A stretch of 34,966 bases of DNA from an uncultured Bacteroidales bacterium (GTDB taxonomy: Bacteria > Bacteroidota > Bacteroidia > Bacteroidales > UBA932), in NCBI GenBank assembly GCA_947167015.1, contig CAMVGM010000019.1:1-34966 (forward strand), given 5' to 3'. Under the pieces are notes generated by a model. It did no database searches and was not told the DNA's origin. It saw only the letters and a program-made list of their open reading frames with translations. Position numbers and translations under genes: made by a program. Of the stretch, positions 30,283-34,966 are shown one piece after another (position 1 is the stretch's first letter; each line of letters starts with the position of its first letter).

Positions 30283-31641
30283 TCACTTGTCTTCTTTGTT
30301 TTCCTTGTTGATTTCCTTGGTTTTCACGCGGTCCCCCCAGATGCTCCGGATGGCGTCCTCGGAGGCCTGCGAGTGGCGGTTGATGAAGATGCAGGTGTCC
30401 ATCTTGGCGTCCCCGCGCACGATGTCCTCCGCCAGGGCGGCGCAGGAAGGGGCGCCGCAGGCCGAGCAGTTCACGCCGGGCAGGGCCTTCTCGATCTTCT
30501 TCATGCGTTCAGCCCGTTTGAAGGCCTCCGCGAAGTTGTCGTCCAGCTTGTAGATCGAACGGGGCTTGATCTCGGGGATCTCCATCTGTTCGTCGATCCA
30601 TTTGCAGAACTCGGGGTCGTTGTAGCGGCCGTAGCGGGTCTTGGAGCGGTTCAGGCGGTCGAAGAGCCGAGCGCGGTATTCCATCCGCTTGCGGGCGACG
30701 AAGCGGTTGTTGGTGGCAAGCACGCCGCCGACGCAGCCCTGGTCGCAGATGCGCATCTCCACCAGCCCTTCGGCATCGACGGCCTCGTCCTCGAGTTTCT
30801 CGAGGAAGTTGAGGACGTTCTGCAGGCCGTCCACCGCGTACTGCGAACCCCGGAAGTGGCAGGCTTCCCCGCCGGCGAGCGGCCAGAGCACGTCCCGCGA
30901 GGTGAGGGCGTGGTTGATGGGCTGCGCGTCGTTGTCCGACTTGTGGAGCAGGAGCTGCACCTTGTTGTAGAGGAAGTCCATGTTGATGACGCCCGAGATG
31001 CAGGTCTCCTTCCCGCTGACGGGATTCCGGACCGCGGCGATCTTGGCGGCGCAGGGGGTGACGTAGAACACGCCGATCGACTCGCGCGCGGCGCCTTCGT
31101 CCATCAGCCGGCGGATGATGATCCGGGACGCCAGCTCGAACGGGGCCCGTACCTTGATGACGTTGTCCACCAGCGAGGGGAAACGCACCTGGATGAGCCG
31201 GATTACGGCCGGGCAGTAGGGGGAGATGAAGGTCCGCGTCTCAGGGTGGCGGTCCATGTACTGGTTGTACAGGTCGACGATGTACTCCACCTCGTGCTCC
31301 ACCTCGTAGATGTGGGTGAAACCCAGTTTCTTGAGGCAGGAGTAGATCTCCTTCGTCCGGTACTGCTCGTCGAACTGGCCGATGAAGGTGGCCGGGACGA
31401 GGCACACGCGGTACTCGTAGTTTTGGATGAGCGCAAAGTCGTCCTGCTGGATGTAGATCGCCTTGTGCGGGCAGACTTTCATGCACTGGCCGCAGTCCAC
31501 GCACTTGTTGTCGTTCACGACGGCCTTCCCGCCCCGGATGCGGATGGCGCCGGTGGGACACGAGCGCATGCAGGTGGTGCAGCCCTGGCAGCGGTCGCCG
31601 ACCTTGAGCGAATGTTTGAAGAAGCTTTCTTTTTCGGCCAT
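30283..31641 (-). CDS. Sensory-type [FeFe]-hydrogenase homologue with ferredoxin domain and C-terminal Fe-S domain
   Basis: 452 residues from the ATG at 31641; a TTG four codons upstream would overlap the preceding gene. Residues 15-60 form a 2x[4Fe-4S] ferredoxin (CQGCTTCMRSCP, CVDCGQCMKVCP). Residues 75-310 match the hydrogenase H-domain in degenerate form: L1 is ISPYCPAV (Cys143 kept, proton-shuttle Cys replaced by Tyr142), L2 is TPCAAK (Cys197, Lys200) and L3 is RICDQGCVGG (Cys299, Cys303). All four cubane Cys ligands therefore remain. The C-terminus has CSACGAPSC plus Cys417, a further [4Fe-4S] site. This resembles the putative sensory hydrogenases (group D-like) that sit beside bifurcating hydrogenases. 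A catalytic role is unlikely but H-cluster binding is possible. Confidence 0.85.
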   Translation of the reverse strand: MAEKESFFKHSLKVGDRCQGCTTCMRSCPTGAIRIRGGKAVVNDNKCVDCGQCMKVCPHKAIYIQQDDFALIQNYEYRVCLVPATFIGQFDEQYRTKEIYSCLKKLGFTHIYEVEHEVEYIVDLYNQYMDRHPETRTFISPYCPAVIRLIQVRFPSLVDNVIKVRAPFELASRIIIRRLMDEGAARESIGVFYVTPCAAKIAAVRNPVSGKETCISGVINMDFLYNKVQLLLHKSDNDAQPINHALTSRDVLWPLAGGEACHFRGSQYAVDGLQNVLNFLEKLEDEAVDAEGLVEMRICDQGCVGGVLATNNRFVARKRMEYRARLFDRLNRSKTRYGRYNDPEFCKWIDEQMEIPEIKPRSIYKLDDNFAEAFKRAERMKKIEKALPGVNCSACGAPSCAALAEDIVRGDAKMDTCIFINRHSQASEDAIRSIWGDRVKTKEINKENKEDK

Positions 31642-31645
31642 GGCG

Positions 31646-32059
31646 TCAGGCAAGATAAACGGTCATGGTAACGGTGGTACCGACGCCCACCTCGGTCTCG
31701 ATCTTGAGTTCGTCGGTATTCTTCTTGATATTGGGCAGGCCCATCCCGGCGCCGTATCCCATCTCGCGGACCTGGGGCGATGCGGTGGACCAGCCCTCCT
31801 GCATGGCGAGGTCGAGGTTCGGGATGCCGGGGCCCTGGTCGGCCACCACCATCACGATCTTGCCGTCGTCGATGTCGACGTCGATCGTGCCGCCGTAAGC
31901 GTGGGCGATGGCGTTGATCTCCGCTTCGAAGAGCGCCACTACGGTACGCTTGATGTTGGGCGGAGCCACGCCAAGCTGCTTGAGGGTACGCTTGACGCTG
32001 CTGGAGGCCTGTCCGGCATCGGCGAAGTTTCCGCGCTCTATTTCAAATGTGTAATGCAT
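31646..32059 (-). CDS. Anti-sigma-factor-like serine kinase (HATPase, RsbT/RsbW type)
   Basis: 137 residues from the ATG at 32059; residues further upstream in that frame are shadow sequence of the neighbouring gene. It is a single GHKL ATPase domain of the switch-kinase type: N-box LFEAEINAIAHAYGG, G1 DQGPGIPN, G2 GYGAGMGLPNIK, and a final GTTVTMTVYL strand. It has no His phospho-acceptor domain. Family members phosphorylate a Ser on an anti-anti-sigma (STAS) protein or bind a sigma factor, but no STAS or sigma gene is in the window. It sits between the first DRTGG gene (2-base gap) and the sensory-hydrogenase-like gene (4-base gap). Confidence 0.87.
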   Translation of the reverse strand: MHYTFEIERGNFADAGQASSSVKRTLKQLGVAPPNIKRTVVALFEAEINAIAHAYGGTIDVDIDDGKIVMVVADQGPGIPNLDLAMQEGWSTASPQVREMGYGAGMGLPNIKKNTDELKIETEVGVGTTVTMTVYLA

Positions 32060-32061
32060 TG

Positions 32062-32406
32062 TCAATAAAGTGGTTGAATGCCGGCTTCGTAGAGGATGCC
32101 GCTGATTTTGAAAATGCTGAACTTGGACTTGATGAGGGTGATGTCGATCTCTTCGGCGAGTTCGAGCATGTCTTCGTCGGGCTGCTTGTCGCGCCCGATG
32201 ATGACCACGCGCAGGTCGGACATTTCCGAGGTGCGCATCGTCTGGTTGTTGCAAAGGCCGGTGATCAGCACCGTCTCTTCCATCGAGAAGCGGAGCACGT
32301 CGCTCATCAGGTCGGAGGCGAAAGCCTTCTTTACTTCGTAGCTGTCGTCCGCGGGAGCTCCGACGATCTCCCCGTCGATCAGTTTCGCGATTTCTTCAAT
32401 CTTCAT
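32062..32406 (-). CDS. DRTGG-domain protein, first copy
   Basis: 114 residues forming a stand-alone DRTGG domain (KAFASDLMSDVLRF, VVIIGRDKQPDEDMLELAEE, ISGILYEAG). It is paralogous to the protein at 29952-30281. The domain is thought to bind a small ligand or nucleotide; nothing in the sequence tells which. It is the first gene of the six-gene module downstream of the NuoE-like subunit, from which it is separated by 66 bases containing a strong hairpin. That is the largest gap in this run of genes, so the module's expression level could be set separately from the hydrogenase. Confidence 0.82.
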   Translation of the reverse strand: MKIEEIAKLIDGEIVGAPADDSYEVKKAFASDLMSDVLRFSMEETVLITGLCNNQTMRTSEMSDLRVVIIGRDKQPDEDMLELAEEIDITLIKSKFSIFKISGILYEAGIQPLY

Positions 32407-32422
32407 TTTCTATGGAATTTCA

Positions 32423-32450
32423 CGGGCCGGCTCTGGTAAGGGCCGGCCCG
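32423..32450 (-). terminator. GC-rich hairpin between the hydrogenase genes and the regulatory module
   Basis: CGGGCCGGC (32423-32431) and GCCGGCCCG (32442-32450) form a perfect 9-bp stem with a 10-base loop. On the minus strand the stem is followed by GTGAAATTCC, not a U run, so full termination is doubtful. A partial terminator or an mRNA-stabilising/processing stem is more likely. Confidence 0.5.
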
Positions 32451-32472
32451 AAAAGTTTGCAAAGACGGTGTA

Positions 32473-32958
32473 TCAGTCAGCGTACTCGGCCAGGATCTCC
32501 TTGACGTGCTCGGGGACCAGGCGGCCGTAGGTCTTGCCGTTGATGGTCATGACCGGGGCCAGGCCGCAGGCGCCCACGCAGCGCAGGACGTCGAGGGAGA
32601 ACTTGCCGTCCGGCGTGACGCCGCCCTCGGAGATCTTGAGCTCGTTCTTGAGCGCGTCGAGCACCTTCTCGGCGCCCTTGACGTAGCAGGCGGTGCCGAG
32701 GCAGACGGAGATGGCGTACTTGCCCTTGGGCTTCATCGTGAAGAAGCTGTAGAACGAGACGACGCCGTACACCTTGCCGACCGGGATTCCGAGGCAGTCT
32801 GCCACGACCTGCTGGACTTCCTCGGGAAGATAGCCGAAGTGCTCCTGCGTCTTGTGCAGGATGTTGATCAGCTCGCCCGGGTTGTTGTTGAAGGAAGCGC
32901 AGATATCCTTGATCTTCAGATAATTGGCTTCAGTGATTTTTACTTTGGGTCCAACCAT
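32473..32958 (-). CDS. NuoE/HndA-like [2Fe-2S] subunit of the hydrogenase complex
   Basis: 161-residue cytoplasmic subunit with the thioredoxin-like [2Fe-2S] fold of NuoE, which passes electrons between the NAD(P)H-oxidising subunit and the hydrogenase in HydABC/HndABCD complexes. An N-terminal helical domain (LINILHKTQEHFGYLPEEVQ) is followed by VYGVVSFYSFFTMKPKGKY. The cluster ligands are in CLGTAC and CVGAC (C-x4-C ... C-x3-C), with the usual GLAPVMTINGKTYGRL ending. It starts 11 bases after the hydrogenase catalytic gene and belongs to the same operon. No Shine-Dalgarno site is visible. Confidence 0.95.
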   Translation of the reverse strand: MVGPKVKITEANYLKIKDICASFNNNPGELINILHKTQEHFGYLPEEVQQVVADCLGIPVGKVYGVVSFYSFFTMKPKGKYAISVCLGTACYVKGAEKVLDALKNELKISEGGVTPDGKFSLDVLRCVGACGLAPVMTINGKTYGRLVPEHVKEILAEYAD

Positions 32959-32969
32959 GGTTCAATGAT

Positions 32970-34742
32970 TTAATCGATGTCAAACTTGATTTTCTTGTCG
33001 AAGTAGATGGTGTGCAGCAGGTGATGCGACTTCTCGGAGCAAGGCTCGCCGTAGAACTCCTTGTAGATCGCCTGGACCTCGGGGTTCTCGTGGGACTTGC
33101 GGAGCGGCATCCGGCGGTCGGCCTCGTAGATCGCGGCGTGACGGGCCCGGATGATGGACGCGTCGCCGTGATGGTAAGGCTGGCCGGCGCCGTCGATGCA
33201 GCCGCCCGGGCAGGCCATGACCTCCACGAAGTGGTACGGGCATTCGCCCGCCTTGATCTGCTCCATGATCATGCGCGCGTTCTTCAGGCCGTAGACGACG
33301 GCGACCTTCAGGTCGGCGACGCCCGGCACCGGGATCGTGGCCTCACGGACACCGTCCAGGCCGCGGACTTCTTCGAAGTCGATGCGGGGAAGGGTCTCGC
33401 CGGTCAGCACCTCGACGGCCGTACGGAGCGCGGCTTCCATGACACCACCCGTGGCGCCGAAGATGACGGCGGCACCGGTGGATTCGCCCAGCGGGGAGTC
33501 GAACTCGGCGTCCGGCAGGCTGTTGAAGTCGATGTTGCAGATCTTGATCAGGCGCGCGAGCTCGCGGGTCGTGATGGAATAGTTCACGTCCGGATCGCCG
33601 TTCACGCCGAGTTCCTCACGCTCGCACTCGTACTTCTTCGCGACGCAAGGCATCACGGAGACGCAGACGAGGTTCTTGCGCGGGATGCCGATCTTGTCGG
33701 CGAAGTAGGTCTTCACCGTCGCGCCGAACATGCCCTGCGGGGACTTCGCCGTGGAAGGATAGTCGCGGAGCTCCGGATAGAACTTCTCGAAGAAGTTCAC
33801 CCAGGCCGGGCAGCAGGAGGTCATCACCGGGATCTTGACGTTCTTGTCGCCGGCGAGGTAGGCCTTGAGGCGGCCGATGACCTCGGTGCCTTCCTCCATG
33901 ATGGTGAGGTCGGCGGACCAGTCGGTGTCGAAGACATAGTCGAAGCCGATGGCCTTGAGCGCGGCCGCGATCTTGCCGGTGACGATGCTGCCGGCCGGCA
34001 TGCCGAACTCTTCGCCGAGGGCCACGCGCACGGCGGGGGCCACCTGGACGCAGGTCTTCACGTTCGGGTTCGCGATGTCGCGGAGGATCTTGCCGGTGTT
34101 GTCCACCTCGGCGAGGGCGCCGGTGGGGCACACCGCGACGCACTGGCCGCAGAGGACGCAGTTCGTGTCGGTGAGGTTCTTGCCGAAGGCGGTGGAGACC
34201 ACGGCCGGGAAGCCTCTCTCGACGGCGCCGATGGCGCCTACGCTCTGGTACTCATGGCACACGGACTCGCAGCGGCGGCACATGATGCACTTGTTCGCAT
34301 CACGGACGATGGAAGGAGAGAACTCCTTCGCATACTGGGACTGCTGGCCCTTGTAGGGGATGTCGCGGATACCCATGTCCGCGGCCAGGGACTGGAGCTC
34401 GCACTTGCCGCTCTTGGGGCACTGGAGACAGTCGTTGGGGTGGTCGCTGAGCATCAGCTCGAGGACGGTCCTGCGGGCGTTGAGCGCGCGGAACGAGTTG
34501 GTCTTGACGACCATGTCCGGCATACACTCGGTGATACAGGCGGGGGCCAGGTTGCGGCGGCCGGCGATCTCGACCACGCAGACGCGGCATCCGCCGGGGT
34601 GGTTCTTGAGCGCGAGGCCGTCCAGTTCGAAATTGCAGAGGGTGGGGATCTTGATGCCCATCTGCTCGGCAGCTTTCAAAACGGTCGTACCCTTGGGTAC
34701 TTCCACTGCCCGGTTGTCTATAGTCAATTTGATCGTATCCAT
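32970..34742 (-). CDS. [FeFe]-hydrogenase catalytic subunit (HndD/HydA, group A)
   Basis: Produces or oxidises H2 at an H-cluster, probably by electron bifurcation with ferredoxin and NAD(P)H through the NuoE/NuoF-like partners. 590 residues: [2Fe-2S] domain (Cys36, 52, 55, 69), His-ligated cluster (HPNDCLQCPKSGKC, about 101-114), two [4Fe-4S] sites (CIMCRRCESVC, CVLCGQCVAVC), then the H-domain. L1 is TSCCPAW (308-314, with shuttle Cys310 and ligand Cys311), L2 is MPCVAKK (Cys366), and L3 is EVMACPGGCIDGAGQP (Cys511, Cys515). All catalytic residues are present. The C-terminal extension ends with an IYFDKKIKFDID tail. A strong GGAGG 8 bases before the ATG is unusual for this phylum. Confidence 0.97.
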   Translation of the reverse strand: MDTIKLTIDNRAVEVPKGTTVLKAAEQMGIKIPTLCNFELDGLALKNHPGGCRVCVVEIAGRRNLAPACITECMPDMVVKTNSFRALNARRTVLELMLSDHPNDCLQCPKSGKCELQSLAADMGIRDIPYKGQQSQYAKEFSPSIVRDANKCIMCRRCESVCHEYQSVGAIGAVERGFPAVVSTAFGKNLTDTNCVLCGQCVAVCPTGALAEVDNTGKILRDIANPNVKTCVQVAPAVRVALGEEFGMPAGSIVTGKIAAALKAIGFDYVFDTDWSADLTIMEEGTEVIGRLKAYLAGDKNVKIPVMTSCCPAWVNFFEKFYPELRDYPSTAKSPQGMFGATVKTYFADKIGIPRKNLVCVSVMPCVAKKYECEREELGVNGDPDVNYSITTRELARLIKICNIDFNSLPDAEFDSPLGESTGAAVIFGATGGVMEAALRTAVEVLTGETLPRIDFEEVRGLDGVREATIPVPGVADLKVAVVYGLKNARMIMEQIKAGECPYHFVEVMACPGGCIDGAGQPYHHGDASIIRARHAAIYEADRRMPLRKSHENPEVQAIYKEFYGEPCSEKSHHLLHTIYFDKKIKFDID

Positions 34743-34750
34743 ATTTGATT

Positions 34751-34755
34751 CCTCC
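34751..34755 (-). promoter_or_regulatory. Shine-Dalgarno site for the hydrogenase catalytic gene
   Basis: GGAGG (within AAGGGAGGAA on the minus strand) is 8 bases before the ATG at 34742, in the 14-base gap after the NuoF-like gene. Most other genes here lack any such site. Confidence 0.65.
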
Positions 34756-34756
34756 C

Positions 34757-34966
34757 TTATTTAAGGCTGATAGCGCCGAATTTGCACTTCTCGATGCAAG
34801 TACCGCACTTGATACAGTCGAGCTGGTTGATGACGTGAGGGGTCTTGACGACGCCGGTGATGGCACCGACGGGGCAGGCCCTCGCGCAGGCCGTACAGCC
34901 CTTGCACTTGTCGGGATCGATGACATACTTCTTCAGGGCCTTGCACTGGCCGGCGCGGCACTTCTT
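34757..34966 (-). CDS. NuoF/HndC-like NAD(P)H-binding hydrogenase subunit, C-terminal end only
   Basis: The last 69 residues of a protein that enters from the right edge, ending at a TAA at 34757-34759. They hold a C-terminal 2x[4Fe-4S] ferredoxin domain (CKGCTACARACPVGAI, CIKCGTCIEKCKFGAI) preceded by a Cys-containing link (KKCRAGQCKALKKYVID). This is the usual ending of NuoF-like subunits of NADH/NADPH-linked [FeFe]-hydrogenases, where the FMN/NAD(P)H domains and a NuoF [4Fe-4S] site precede it. Its place directly upstream of the catalytic subunit fits HndC/HydB. The cofactor-binding part is outside the window, so NAD versus NADP cannot be judged. Confidence 0.87.
   Translation of the reverse strand, partial: KKCRAGQCKALKKYVIDPDKCKGCTACARACPVGAITGVVKTPHVINQLDCIKCGTCIEKCKFGAISLK

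Noticed and set aside
1..34966. tRNA or rRNA genes, CRISPR arrays, transposases, phage genes
   Set aside because: None seen on reading; nearly all DNA is accounted for by the listed genes and short gaps. Reading by eye could miss a diverged small RNA.

Overview
The window is GC-rich, gene-dense DNA from an anaerobic member of the Bacteroidota, most likely a gut-type Bacteroidales. The basis is a SusC/SusD pair, a TPR/transmembrane/HTH regulator of the kind found beside such pairs, BACON domains, many lipoprotein signals, TAnnTTTG promoter elements, a near absence of Shine-Dalgarno sites, and a [FeFe]-hydrogenase system with all three maturases. The species cannot be named from the sequence.

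Layout. (1) 1-2754, minus strand: a heavy-metal RND efflux operon (small His/Cys-rich secreted protein, CusB/CzcB-like adaptor, start of a CusA/CzcA-like pump cut by the window edge). (2) 2792-5395, minus: a GH92 alpha-mannosidase carrying an in-frame interspersed repeat. (3) 5463-19047, plus: a polysaccharide utilisation locus: DUF6377-like regulator, SusC, SusD, a surface glycan-binding lipoprotein with two duplicated C-terminal modules, GH16, GH3 and GH30. This enzyme set points to a beta-1,3-glucan with beta-1,6 linkages (laminarin or fungal/yeast glucan); the neighbouring GH92 would fit a yeast-wall diet. (4) 19048-22230, minus: a serine-type sulfatase lipoprotein and a C69 dipeptidase. 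(5) 22261-24958, plus: a small secreted coiled-coil protein, pheS, and a queuosine-precursor transporter with queF. The transporter is preceded by what looks like a preQ1-I riboswitch. (6) 24959-28680: hydE (minus) diverging from hydG-hydF (plus), the [FeFe]-hydrogenase maturases. HydF carries a short insert bounded by inverted repeats where its G4 motif should be. (7) 28677-34966, minus: an electron-bifurcating-type hydrogenase operon (C-terminal end of a NuoF-like subunit, the [FeFe] catalytic subunit, a NuoE-like subunit). A six-gene module follows: DRTGG, HATPase, sensory-type hydrogenase homologue, DRTGG, PHP, HATPase.

The genes fit an anaerobic fermenter. The PUL imports and depolymerises glucan, the hydrogenase vents reducing power as H2, HydEFG build the H-cluster, and the six-gene module is a candidate redox or H2 sensing relay attached to the hydrogenase. 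That module is the best candidate here for a poorly described system. All three convergent gene junctions have no intergenic space, with stop codons abutting or overlapping. No tRNA, rRNA, CRISPR array, transposase or prophage gene was seen, and no gene-free stretch exceeds 300 bases.
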